Made by a program: the position numbers and the translations under genes
Assembly (NCBI GenBank): GCA_032622095.1
Contig: CP136067.1
Coordinates: 181,632,556-181,696,555 of the forward strand
Reading direction: 5' to 3'
DNA: 64,000 nucleotides
Origin: Siphonodentalium dalli
Taxonomy: Eukaryota; Mollusca; Scaphopoda; Gadilida; Siphonodentaliidae
The notes under the pieces: model-generated
What the model was told of the DNA's origin: nothing
Seen by the model: the letters and a program-made list of their open reading frames with translations, nothing else
The model's database searches: none
In this document: positions 35,006-45,318 of the stretch, one piece after another
Layout of the letters: each line of letters begins with the position of its first letter
Numbering within the stretch: the first letter of the stretch is position 1

Positions 35006-36580
35006 TCCTCAAGAATGAAAACTATTGGTCACTCATGACATTTATTGCAGGAAAGCATTGCAATTAGTGATGGTCAATAAGGTTAGGAAATGTTAACGCC
35101 TTTATCAAGATGCAGTTAATCTGATAGCATTAGTATCGATAATATTACAATATTATTTATTGTTGTGGTGTTTACATATAGATAATCCTCTCCTCTATTT
35201 GCCCTTTTGGTGAAGCAACCCTTCAACAATCGTATTGTTCGGTAATTGGTTTGGTGTTCTATGATAAACCACAATAGAGAGGCGAGAATTATTAATAATT
35301 AATTAACTGGTTTCCCATCGATCGACAACAAAAGTTTTTTCAAACAGGGCTTGTCGAAATATAAGACTCAATTTTGGAGAAACTGATAGCATTTGGCAAT
35401 TTCTAAACGAATTTGGCAAAACAAATTTCATTTGGCAAAATATTTGGCAAAAGAAAATTGCGGTCCAGCAGGAACCACAATCAACCAAAGCAGAAGATAT
35501 TCTACATTAATGTTTTGGTTCCAAACAGAGGTGGTGGTGCACTGGGAAGAGGGGCAGCGGCTAGATATTGCCAGATATCGCAGCGGCTGTCCGTCTTGTC
35601 TTCCTCCAATTTGACACAAGGACCAGACGTGTCATTCTATAATTCACAGAATAGTAACAACGTGTAATATAAACATAGCGGGAACTGTTTAATTGTCTCC
35701 ATAGCCATATAATTATACACTTTTTCGATTTCGATAATTTAATATGAGCTTATGTCTTAATCCTTGCAAGCGCCTATTAGTGATATTTTTGGTAGCGGTA
35801 TATATGCTCAACACTTTTTCGATTTCGATAGTTTAATTTGAGCTGAGGTCTTGATCCTTGCCTAAGTGCTGTTTTTTATAGCAGTATTTATGCTCAACCA
35901 CTGACTAAAACAACCAAACTTGGAAATCCCCCCTGCCATGCATTAAGGCTTTCGACCTCCCATATTACGATTAAACCAATATTGTGGTGGTCCTTATGTC
36001 ACCGTTGCATTGCATTACACAATTAATAGAGAGCCTAACAGCAATTATTATCTAACACAGTCTAATTCAATCGATATCACCAACAAACAGGCAATAATAA
36101 CACTAATTCTCATAACCCTAATTGCCAACCGTGTTCTCTTCGCGGAGCTCCATATTCGAATCCCATTCTTTCGTTTGAAACGGTGAATAATTGAACAGGG
36201 AACGATTGTTGTTGATGTTTTGGAACCAATTATAGGTGAAGGAAAGGAAGATTCGCAATCTCGCATTCCTTCAAATGACAGACAGGGATTTTATTACGTG
36301 CATGGTCCGACACTTCTTTCTTTGTATAAACCCATTATGTAATAACGGCAATCAACGACCGTTTTATAACAGGCTATATCGCAAGGTGTACTGAAATTAT
36401 GCGGAAACGGATTCTCTTAGGCCTCAACTGCTATGGGATACCTGGGATCAGATTGAAGTTAATTACCTCGATTATGCTTTTATCTTCTGCAAATTAGGGG
36501 TTATAGAGGATATATAGAACAAGTAATTAATCATTGCTAATTGGATACTACATATACTTCCCAGAAGATGAAGCCTAAGT
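35006..36580. other. non-coding intronic stretch with direct repeats
   Basis: CACTTTTTCGATTTCGATA occurs twice (35719 and 35813) in a tandem duplication of about 94 bp. 35970-36105 repeats 34205-34340. No gene recognised. Confidence 0.5.
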
Positions 36581-36668
36581 AGAATGAGGTCCCGGAGGGT
36601 GAATTTATTGATGCTAGCCCACTGTGCGGGGTACCATCACTAAATGCACCCTCTTGGGTCCTCATTCT
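36581..36668. other. hairpin 66 bp upstream of Mox exon 2
   Basis: AGAATGAGGTCCCGGAGGGTG on the left pairs with CACCCTCTTGGGTCCTCATTCT on the right (about 20 of 22 positions), around a 44-nt loop with a smaller GCTAGCCCACTGTGCGGGG stem. It could be a small fold-back insertion or an RNA structure close to the splice acceptor; the sequence does not decide. Confidence 0.5.
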
Positions 36669-36733
36669 GGAAATTTCAGACACTATTTCAATGCTTTGGC
36701 AACAATATACTATCTTTGTTCATCCTCTTGTAG

Positions 36734-36909
36734 ATTCCCAAGCCGGATCGCCATACAAACTTGATCTCAATGCTAAACCAAGAAAAGAACGAACAGCATT
36801 CACTAAAAATCAAATTCGTGAGCTAGAGAAGGAGTTCGCCATACACAACTATCTCACGAGATTACGGCGCTACGAGATCGCAGTGGCGCTCAACCTCACA
36901 GAAAGACAA
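36734..36909 (+). CDS. Mox: Mox/MEOX homeobox protein, coding exon 2 (homeodomain positions 1-44)
   Basis: Encodes residues 150-208. After a short linker ([14 protein letters not shown]) comes the homeodomain, residues 165-224 of the protein, whose first 44 positions are here: RTAFT near position 5, helix 1 with ELEKEF, then [18 protein letters not shown] and TERQ. The stretch [13 protein letters not shown] is diagnostic for Mox/MEOX rather than Hox or Gbx proteins. The acceptor is CTCTTGTAG|ATTCCC and the donor is ACAA|GTAAGT. The donor splits the homeobox between positions 44 and 45, a site used in many ANTP-class genes. A palindromic MITE begins 41 bp after this donor. Confidence 0.92.
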
Positions 36910-36950
36910 GTAAGTTGCCTTACTTACTACTAAGTAATCCATGTATAAAT

Positions 36951-37409
36951 GTGACCCGCCATATCAAATCCAGTCGGAAGTCGGGATTTTTTTTACCCTG
37001 TGCCAATGCATTCTCTTATATATGCGAGTCGACCATAGGTAGCCTCGCATATATAAGAGAATGCATTGGCCTAACAATTTTTTACAATTTTAATAATTTG
37101 TTCTTGTATTCTTTAACAATTTTATAATTTCACCCATACAGAGCCCCAGACAAACATGAGCAGACGACACTCTTCTATGTGCTTCTATATATGTGTGGGG
37201 CTCCCTGCAGGGTAATGGATGTTTTTTTATTTTATGTCCTAAAAATTGTAAGAAACATTTATTTAAAAAACATGATAAAAAATTGTTAAGCCAATGCATT
37301 CTCTTATATATGCGAGGCGACCTATGGTCGACTCGCATATATAAGAGAATGCATTGGCACAGGGTAAAACAAATCCCGACTTCCGACTGGATTTGATATG
37401 GCGGGTCAC
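36951..37409 (+). mobile_element. palindromic MITE, GTGACCCGCC family, copy D
   Basis: Complete 459-bp copy: GTGACCCGCCATATCAAATC at the left, its complement ending GGCGGGTCAC at the right, flanked by AAAT on both sides (a 4-bp target duplication). Each half carries a hairpin with 26-nt arms (starting CCAATGCATTCTC), one mismatch, a further CGACC/GGTCG stem and an ATA loop. The centre has the same orientation as copy A. It starts 41 bp inside intron 2. Confidence 0.92.
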
Positions 37410-38013
37410 AAATGTTGACTTGAGACGATGTGGCACATGAGCTACAGACATAAGTTTGAATTTGATAAATATATCGTATGGACAAAGTCTGGTATATTTT
37501 AATCATGTAATGCATATTCATCCTTTAACTTGAAGTTGAAATTGTGTGTTTGTTCGAATAGTGGTGTTTAGGATAAAGCGTGGCCACAAATAAACTGACA
37601 GCGATTCCGTTGCTAATAGGACCCATATCATCAAGTGGATATCCACAATCAAGCAAATCCTGCGTGCTGAGTGAGTATCAATCTAACATATAGCACTGCA
37701 TGTATGGAAGCCTGTGGATCCTCATATTCAAATACATATATACAAATACTTTATTGGACCAGACGAGTAAATTGCACAAGTATGTCCTAACAATATGAGG
37801 TGGAATAAAATAAATAAAATAAAATAAAATAAAACATAATGTGATAACATTGTTACAGTAATTATCATATACAGAGTCATAGTTTAGTTATAATAATTAA
37901 TTCAGTTGAGTTGTTATATAATACTGAGTGAATTGAGTTGAGGTGAGTTGTTAACCAGTTGACGATCGATAAAACAGGTGAATAAAGAATATTTGACTGG
38001 TGTGGTCTCATAG
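37410..38013. other. non-coding intronic stretch
   Basis: Includes an AAATAAAATAAAATAAAA microsatellite at about 37805-37836. No gene. Confidence 0.5.
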
Positions 38014-38673
38014 TTTAAAGGGGTACTGTACCCCAATTTCAATAAATTCCCGGTGACAATAGCGATCTAATATCAATAGTATATTTTAAAATAACTAATT
38101 TGAGTCGACGATGTCTACTGAAAACGTTCCGGTTAACAGGCTATCACAAAAGTAAAATTGAATTATTTAATATAAATTAATTTATGGCTGGAGTCATAAA
38201 ATGGAGTATTATGCCAGTACGAGTTACCGTTCTTGAAATCGTATCTGTTGCGTGTCTTTTATCGACGGCCGTTCGCGAACATTATTGAGTTGCAAACAAA
38301 ACATCAAACATGTTACCTGCAAAAGAAAGGCCGCTATAACCGATTCGGAAAAAAAGAGAAAGAAACAAGAGTCATAAAGCGTCAAGTATTTTTATAGGGA
38401 GTGAGATTGTTCGATGGAAGAGATTGAAGACATCAATTGAAGCTGTGAACAATGAACTTCCGGTTCTTCCTGCGACCTGAGTATTCTCCGGTGAAGGTCA
38501 AAAACATGGCGCGTACTTTGAAATCGTAATATATTCGTTTCCAAGATCAATATTTTCTTCGGTAAATTAGGTTTATACGAAACTCATATAACACGAACAC
38601 AATCTAACTTGAAAGTTATTTCAATGGAAGTAAATAAAAAAATTGTCTATCTCTGTGTACAGTACCCCTTTAA
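38014..38673. mobile_element. MITE, TTTAAAGGGGTACTGTAC family, 660 bp
   Basis: TTTAAAGGGGTACTGTAC at the left and GTACAGTACCCCTTTAA at the right form a 17-bp perfect inverted repeat at a TTAA-type target. An internal TTTATGGCTGGAGTCATAAAA palindrome matches the centre of the element at 19261. It encodes no protein. Confidence 0.88.
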
Positions 38674-40486
38674 GTTTATGCAGGTTATTTTAGTTAATTT
38701 CTCGTTTGGTTGAAGGATAGTAGGCTATGTTGTGAAATTAATTCTGGTTGTTAGCGCTTTTTTGAATAAATGTTCTCACTTGTCTAGCTATGCCGATGTT
38801 TTGTGGGTTCAATATAGCATCGAGCATCAAACACTCGGTGCTTTCGCGCCCCTATGGAATTGGGCCAGCGTGAGTCAATATGATAGCCGATGCTACGTGC
38901 ATGCGATATAGTTTTTGAAGAGATCGACAGCTGCAATATCATTCAAATAGACCGTGGAAACTCTGGATGCTTGTTACAACATCAAAGCTAATTTCGCCGC
39001 CCTATGAAATTTCACGGAATCTAAATCCTGTTATTTTTGCATTAATTAATGAAAATCTGTTGATTTGTAGGTGAACTCAAATGTTTATTTAAGAACGCAA
39101 TATCTCAGAATAAGCAAAAATGTTAGGTGTGAAATGCCCCGCACGTGATATAACAGGCATATCGAAAATTTGAATATTGTGAAGGATTTGGACGCGGTGC
39201 GAAACGAATCGACGTGAAATTTCCGCTCTGCGATGATACCTGCCGAGCTCAAGGAATTCGTATATGTAGAGGATTCCAAACTGCGTGGAATCATATGCAC
39301 CGAGCCGTTCATGGCTTCTATATCTGAGATCACTAGAAAACAGAAATAACAAAATAATCCAGATTCTTCGCTCCTCTTATTCATTCAATAGATATAAGAT
39401 TGTAAGTTCGAAATGCATGCAAGACTTTCATTGCTGGCTCCCATCCTATGCGTTCTGAACTTTCAGCCCTTTTTCGTGAAAAAGCAATAACACGGAATGA
39501 AGCTATTTCTACACCACATGCATCAACATGTCAGGAAGGGGAACCCAATCATTGTGTTCGTCCGCCAGTAAGCTTTCATGCCTCCATTATTTGGTTAATG
39601 TTTCAAATTTGGCATAGTTAATTACAACGGAAAATTGTGCACCCGCGATTGTGAGATTGGTCAGTCATATCAGATGATTTATAGGAGAACTGATATTTTT
39701 ATCTCAGAATAAACATAAACAAAAATGTTAGGTCTGAAAGCTCAGCACGTACTATGCAAAATATGCATCAATGTAAATAGTTTTGAAAATCGGTCCCGAT
39801 TTGATTCATGTCGACGCACGAAACAACTACCCTTTATAGTATCGCCCAGCCCGTGATACAACCGAATAACAAAACTGCAAGACAGAGTTCATGTCCCTGC
39901 TACGCTGAACTTAACACTGCCACCATGTACACAAAATGTTAGGAAATCGCTCGTTTTTTTATTTAAGTCTTTTGTCGTTTACAATTAATTCTGCATTATT
40001 CAGAGAAACCGAACTGTCCATTTTCATTTGAAAATTGGCTAGATCAACCCAAAATGAATTGTAACCGACAACACACTTAAATAAAACATTAAATTTAATT
40101 ACGAAAATATACATACTGTCAGCGGTAAAACCAGCGTTTATAGCGAGGGGACTTAACCCTGTCTTGCAGCTTGTCGAATAATGACACACTTCGTTCGATT
40201 GGACAAGACTCGCGGGTTACAACCCCAACGTTCCAGTGCGTTCAGGAGATGACAAGCACACTTCTCAACGGTACGATTTACCTCAGCCCAGCACGATAAT
40301 ACGACTTGATTTAGATATGTATACTCTACTTCCGTTCATTCGTATACACGATTGAGCGGTTGTTTGAAGAATCGTGGAATAATCGATGAATGATTGAAAA
40401 TAAATATGCTGTCTACAACATGTGATAAATAAATAAATTCCGGCTATACACCCTCTTACTTAATTACTGTTTGTTCACGTGCACCA
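38674..40486. other. non-coding intronic stretch
   Basis: Two diverged copies of TATCTCAGAATAA...AAAAATGTTAGG...TGAAA occur at about 39100 and 39700. The 99-codon ORF at 39085-39384 overlaps one of them and has no domain. Otherwise nothing seen. Confidence 0.4.
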
Positions 40487-40672
40487 CAGACGAAGAAGCC
40501 ATCACCCCAGGTCCCAGGGAGCTATTATTTTGCGATTTTCACAGCGCGTGACCCAGTTCTCGTCCTGTGCGAGAATGCACGAGAAGACGATCAAGAGTCG
40601 ATTTCACGGGTCCATTAAATGCCACCACACCAGGGCTCCGGTTCTGCTAGAGTTATTCTGAGGCCACACACG
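40487..40672 (+). repeat. direct repeat, left copy (partner 41505-41690)
   Basis: Both copies share GCTATTATTTT, CGTGACCCAGTTCTCGTCCT, GATCAAGAGTCGATTTC, CCACACCAGGGCTCCG and GAGGCCACACACGA-like sequence. They bracket two adjacent MITEs. Confidence 0.75.
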
Positions 40673-40775
40673 AGTAAGAAAAACTCTGTATAAACGCTAC
40701 ACATTTTGTAGGCATATATATGTGTGTAGCATAAACTTTGTTCTCACACATTTGGTCTGTAACAAATGTAGCTAC

Positions 40776-41228
40776 TTTAAAGGCCCACTTAATCTGCGAA
40801 CCTCCAGATCACATTATATAAAATATATGCCATGTTAAATGCCATTTGAAAGAGGAAGCTCCAGAACATTGTATTATCAACGTATCCGGCGTAATACACT
40901 GTTAGGCGTTGAGATACCGACATGTTTTTGTCATCTAGATTGTAGTAAAAAGTGTATTATTTTCAATGGAGGAGGAATAACTCTATATCTTAAAGATAGA
41001 GTTATTCCCCTTCTATTGAAAATATATCTTTAGTTTGATTTCTGTTGCATTCTGGAAGCCAAAACGGGGGGGGGGGGAATCTTTCTATGATTTCAGCTGT
41101 TTTCTATTTCTCTGTGGGCATCTTCTATGACACAGATGTTTCAAATGGTGATGAATGATAGTATTTTAGTCATATTTAAGTCGCTATAAAAAAATAATCG
41201 GTTACTCGAAAATTAAGTGGGCCTTTAA
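40776..41228 (+). mobile_element. MITE, TTTAAAGGCCCACTT family, copy 2
   Basis: TTTAAAGGCCCACTTAATC to AAGTGGGCCTTTAA, 453 bp, inverted relative to 4695-5175. It keeps the AATAACTCTATATCTTAAAG/ATAGAGTTATTCCCC palindrome and a run of 11 G near 41067. Its right TTTAA is shared with the next element. Confidence 0.85.
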
Positions 41229-41485
41229 CCATTTCTATACTGAATGGATTCTCCCACTCAGCTATAAATGTATACATTGGAATGGTATAATATACACATG
41301 GAGGGGTGTTCATGTAATAAAAGCCGACAACAGCCATATGAAAAGATAGTACAAACACAGACGGTTTCATATGCTGTGGTGGGAAATGTTCAGATAATAA
41401 AATAAAATAAACGAACTAGGGTTATTATCTGAACATTTCTAAGGGGAATAACGCGTCAATGGGTGTTTAGTATTTGAGTGGTTAA
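41224..41485. mobile_element. MITE, TTTAACCCTTTCTATAC family, copy 4
   Basis: Begins TTTAACCATTTCTATACTGA, overlapping the last five bases of the preceding MITE, and ends TTTAGTATTTGAGTGGTTAA. It has the same GGGAAATGTTCAGATAATAA palindrome as the other copies. Confidence 0.8.
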
Positions 41486-41504
41486 TGTCGACTCAGAATC
41501 GAAA

Positions 41505-41690
41505 GAAAGCCATCTCCCCGTGCCCTAGGGGGCTATTATTTTTTTTATATTTTCACATCGCGTGACCCAGTTCTCGTCCTGCGTGAGAATGCGCGAGGAG
41601 TCGATCAAGAGTCGATTTCGTGGTCCATTAAATGCCTCCACACCAGGGCTCCGATTTTGCAAGAGTAATTGTTAGGCCACACACGACTCA
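41505..41690 (+). repeat. direct repeat, right copy
   Basis: Partner of 40487-40672, about 1.02 kb downstream in the same orientation. Confidence 0.75.
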
Positions 41691-43068
41691 ACATGGCAGT
41701 TTTAAATCAATCAGACATATCATATCAGATGGTTGGATTATTTCTGACCAAGTGTGTAAAGAAGGTATATGAAAACATTATGTCCTTTTATATTTCAATT
41801 ATACTGTCCAGTTGCGGGCTAAATGTGCATTGGAATGACGATGCGAAGACCCCGAATTATCCCATTCAGCTATAAAAGTATAAAAAACATTCCCTAACCA
41901 AATGTATTAGAGCGACACCCATAGCGCACGTGGCATAAATGACGTCATGAATGAAAACCCAACCGGTAATAAAATAATAATTCAACCGTGTTGTGTTGAG
42001 TAGATGACTAGCTATAGCATGGAAAACAAACATAAACTAATAGTTGATACTAAAGAATATTGACTGTTGGTGTGTAGTAAACATTGTGAAGGAGGTGACC
42101 TTTATCGCACTCGTTTGTAATGCTGCCAGTTACAACTATATCCTAATGGGCCTCGTTGTAACATTGCGCCACAAAAAAACTCGTGGGGAAACGTTCACAT
42201 CCTACACAAGGGACCTGTGATCCCCCACACGCCTGTGATCATCCATGCACCTGTGGTCATCCATATGCCTAGCTGTGATCCTCCATACGCATGTCGATAG
42301 AGGATGTACAACTAGTCCCTAATTTATGGCCGAATTTACAAAATAGTCCCAGATAAATCAAGCCTATTTGACGTTTTTTTTAATGAAATAACTTTTCAAA
42401 CTCTTCATTCATTAGAGATTTTTGGAAAATATTGGAAGCCATGGAATTTTGAGACGTATCGTTTGGAATGTAAACAGACGACAAACCGGAAGTCAAAGAT
42501 CATCTGACACTATTTCCTGTTATGCAACGAACGTTAAAACAAATTATCGAACGGATTTATTGAATGGAATAAGGGTATGATCATGTAATACATGTAATTA
42601 TTGCATCGGTAGAAATTATCGCCACAGAAATAACAAAAACCTGTCCCATTCCCTAAACAACAAGGCGTTCATTATCAGGTGATGATGAGTATGATGATAA
42701 TGCTGATGATGTAAGTGTGATCATCGATGGTGATGATGAGTATGATAATGATGCTGATGATGTAAGTGTGATCATCGATGGTGATGTTGTTAATGGTAGT
42801 GATGATGACGATGAGGATTATTATTATGATCATGATGATAATAATAGACAACGATGGTGGTGTCGATTGCTGTGACTATATTAGATATATGATGCTGATA
42901 ATGACGATATAAATGATGATGATGGTGATGATGGTGATGGCGGTGATCATTATGATAATAAAACAACAACTTATGTGAAGTTCTCATTAGCAGTTTTGTT
43001 AGGATAGCACATCGGGTGCTATGGAACGACGATATCGAATACAACAGCTTGATTCTCATATTTTATAG
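41691..43068. other. non-coding intronic stretch with a GAT-rich microsatellite
   Basis: GATGATGAGTATGAT-type repeats at about 42680-42950, including two near-identical 60-bp units (GTAAGTGTGATCATCGATGG at 42710 and 42760). The minus-strand His-rich ORF here comes only from this repeat. Confidence 0.55.
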
Positions 43069-43305
43069 GTGAAGGTGTGGTTTCAAAACAGAAGAATGAA
43101 ATGGAAGAGAGTAAAAGGGGCACAACTCGTGAAGGACAAAGTCACTGGACAGCTGAAGCCGCTTCTGATGCCTCATGTTTCCTCACCGCCGCAAAACTCA
43201 CCCGGAAGTAATTCTGACGTCAGTGAAACGAAGGACGATACATGCAAAAAGTTTGACTTCTCGGCGGACTTCGTGCATGACGAGTTCAAACCATGTGACA
43301 AATGA
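43069..43305 (+). CDS. Mox: Mox/MEOX homeobox protein, coding exon 3 (end of homeodomain and C-terminus)
   Basis: Starts after TTTTATAG with GTG AAG GTG TGG, giving VKVWFQNRRMKWKRVKG: homeodomain positions 45-60 with Trp48, Gln50 and Asn51 for DNA contact, which supports a TAAT-type site. A 62-residue tail follows, with a basic segment (QLVKDKVTGQLKP), a Pro/Ser/Asn segment and an acidic Asp/Glu-rich end, closing with TGA at 43303. The protein totals 286 residues, normal for the family. I see no convincing AATAAA signal in the first few hundred bases downstream; the nearest lies near 44018, inside a fold-back element. Confidence 0.93.
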   Translation: MKVWFQNRRMKWKRVKGAQLVKDKVTGQLKPLLMPHVSSPPQNSPGSNSDVSETKDDTCKKFDFSADFVHDEFKPCDK

Positions 43306-43636
43306 AGTCATGGTGGAGTTTCTTCTTCATTCGACTGTGAGGAATTCATGTGCAATATAGCAGGGATTCGTACTGAGCGAAGCTGAGAATTATGTCGGTC
43401 GCGATTTAATCACGGCCGGTGATAGAGTGAAGCTCGAACGTTTCTCTGTTACAGTGACTTCTGGATTCATCTTGGAAAGCGGGCAGTTGGCGTTACAAGA
43501 AATCGGAAGGTCGCTATGTTGAGTCCCGTGGAGTGTATTCGCATCCTGATATTTATGTTGTTCGCGAATCGCGGAATACTAAGACATAACAACGAGAACA
43601 TGTTCTCGACGATTCGAACACCAAGAACACCTAGAT
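43306..43636 (+). other. likely Mox 3' UTR / downstream DNA
   Basis: Non-coding sequence directly after the stop. No polyadenylation signal of consensus form before the next fold-back element. Confidence 0.35.
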
Positions 43637-44148
43637 CATGCCATGAATATTTACTCTGTCTGACGCCCATATATATCATATTCCGCTAGTATACAAAACC
43701 TTGGAACTTTTTGAAGTTTTGACAGGGAACCTTATAAAGTTGAAAAAATAATGCGGGGAATATATTTCTTAGTTATTATCTGTTCCTTAATAATGTACTT
43801 CACTGTAGATGAAGGTCCCAAACTCGAAATTTCACAACTTAAGTCAATTTGTGAGCGATTTTGCTTTGCGTCACTTACAATTATGGAATTTTTCCTGGGC
43901 AATTAATTCAATGTTTTTTTGCGATATCGGCTCACAAACGTCACAGAAAAGCATGCAATTTTGAGTTGGGACATTCACCTACAGTGAAGTACATTATTAA
44001 GGAACAGATAGTGACTAATAAATATATTCTTCACGTTAATTTATCAACTTTATAAGGTTCCCGGTCAAAACTTCAAAAAGTTCCAAGGTTTTGTACTGGT
44101 GGAATATGATCTTTACGGGCGTTAGCCAAAGTAGAGATTCATGGCATG
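43637..44148. mobile_element. fold-back element, CATGCCATTAATCTC termini, copy 2
   Basis: CATGCCATGAAT at the left and ATTCATGGCATG at the right, with the CAAAACCTTGGAACTTTT/AAAAGTTCCAAGGTTTTG arms. Same element as 26199-26714. The inverted similarity may extend outward (ACACCTAGATC / GATCTACAAG), suggesting a slightly larger unit. Confidence 0.8.
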
Positions 44149-44292
44149 ATCTACAAGAACACCGTGACATCACGGTCCGTGACGTCATATTCGCGGTTTG
44201 GATTAGCACTCCTAGAGTGTATTCAAATTCGTGTGTTCGTGAACAACAAGTTACCAAGATAACGTACAGAGTATATATATATATATGTATAT

Positions 44293-44468
44293 AGAACGAG
44301 CACACTGCCACGTGACCACACGTCATGTTCGCGGGTCGAGATTCTACTCCCCACAATTCGAGCAGTAAGAATCTATATACAGAACGAGCACACTGGCACG
44401 TGACCACATGTCATGTTTGCGGGTCTAGATTCTACTCCCCACAATTCGGGCAGTACGAATCTATATAT
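44293..44468 (+). repeat. tandem duplication, about 86-bp unit x2
   Basis: AGAACGAGCACACTGCCACG and AGAACGAGCACACTGGCACG begin two near-identical units (44293 and 44379) ending in GCAGTACGAATCTATATA. A MITE begins directly after the second unit. Confidence 0.8.
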
Positions 44469-44860
44469 GTGACCCGCCATATCAAATCCAGTCGGAAGTC
44501 GGATTTTTTTTACCCTGTGCCAATGCATTCTCTTATATATGCGAGTCGACCATAGGTCGCCTCGCATATATAAGAGAATGCATTGGCTTAACATCCATTA
44601 CCCTGCAGGGAGCCCCACACATATATAGAAGCATATAGAAGAGTGTCGTCTGCTCATGTTTGTCTGGGGCTCTGTATGGGTGAAATTATAAAATTGTTAA
44701 AGAATACAAGAACAAATTATTAAAATTGTAAAAAATTGTTAGGCCAATGCATTCTCTTATATATGCGAGGCGACCTATGGTCGACTCGCATATATAAGAG
44801 AATGCATTGGCACAGGGTAAAAAAGCCCGACTTCCGACTGGATTTGATATGGCGGGTCAC
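44469..44860 (-). mobile_element. palindromic MITE, GTGACCCGCC family, copy E
   Basis: 392 bp, flanked by ATAT on both sides (4-bp target duplication). Both termini are intact. The centre (GGGAGCCCCACACATATATA) is inverted relative to copies A and D, and about 70 bp between the left hairpin and the centre is missing. Confidence 0.9.
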
Positions 44861-45204
44861 ATATAGACCCGCGTACATAAAGTTTGGCCATGATTGTCTT
44901 CCCGTTCTATATTTAGTATATAATAATATTAACAATAAGAATGGTGCTTATGGCGCCTATCCCCGAGAGGGCCCTAAACGCTTCACATTATTTTCCCAGC
45001 TCTTAAGTAATACCGAATTTTCTGCATGCTGCCATCTTGCATGCGCTTCACAAGAGCGGCTTACACTTACCCAACAACCAGGTCCATATTTCTCGTCTAG
45101 ATACGACGAAGCGAGCACAGTACAAGTGACCTTGCCCATGGATCGCAACCTGACGCGAGATTTGAAACAGCGTTTGGCTTAAAATAGCACACACATCGCT
45201 TAAT

Positions 45205-45318
45205 ATGTGCCAAGCCACTGTTGCGGAGACGATAGTCCACCGGCGAGACGCGAACGCACTCCGGTGCGTTAACACCATTACAAGTCCGACAATCTAACTA
45301 CTGGGCTACCACTTCCAC
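45205..45318 (-). mobile_element. tRNA-like SINE head (or decayed tRNA)
   Basis: On the minus strand from about 45318: GGTAGCCCAGTAGTTAGATT resembles a tRNA A box and D-arm. TCGGACTTGTAAT resembles an anticodon arm (TGT would be Thr), and GCGTTCGCGTCTC resembles a degenerate B box. The spacing is stretched and the acceptor stem does not close well, so a tRNA-derived SINE is more likely than a functional tRNA. Confidence 0.4.

Larger units (their letters stand above)
14570..36733 (+). other. Mox: Mox intron 1 (about 22.2 kb)
   Basis: Runs from the GTGAGT donor at 14570 to the TTGTAG acceptor ending at 36733. It contains no other gene I can support. It is filled with fold-back elements, MITEs, an RTE/SINE-like tail, a 3' LINE tail and two minisatellites, each listed separately. 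The exact pairing of donor and acceptor is inferred from matching phase. Confidence 0.7.
36910..43068 (+). other. Mox: Mox intron 2 (about 6.2 kb)
   Basis: GTAAGT donor at 36910 and TTTTATAG acceptor ending at 43068, phase 0. Contains one palindromic MITE, one TTTAAAGGGG MITE, a nested MITE pair with flanking direct repeats, and a GAT-rich tract. Confidence 0.85.

Noticed and set aside
42790-43059. His-rich minus-strand ORF next to Mox exon 3
   Set aside because: It is the complement of a GAT microsatellite; the His-rich region of vertebrate MEOX proteins is unrelated and on the other strand.
36734-43305. Homeodomain assigned to a Hox/Antp-type protein
   Set aside because: [13 protein letters not shown] and the lack of a hexapeptide fit Mox/MEOX better than any Hox class.
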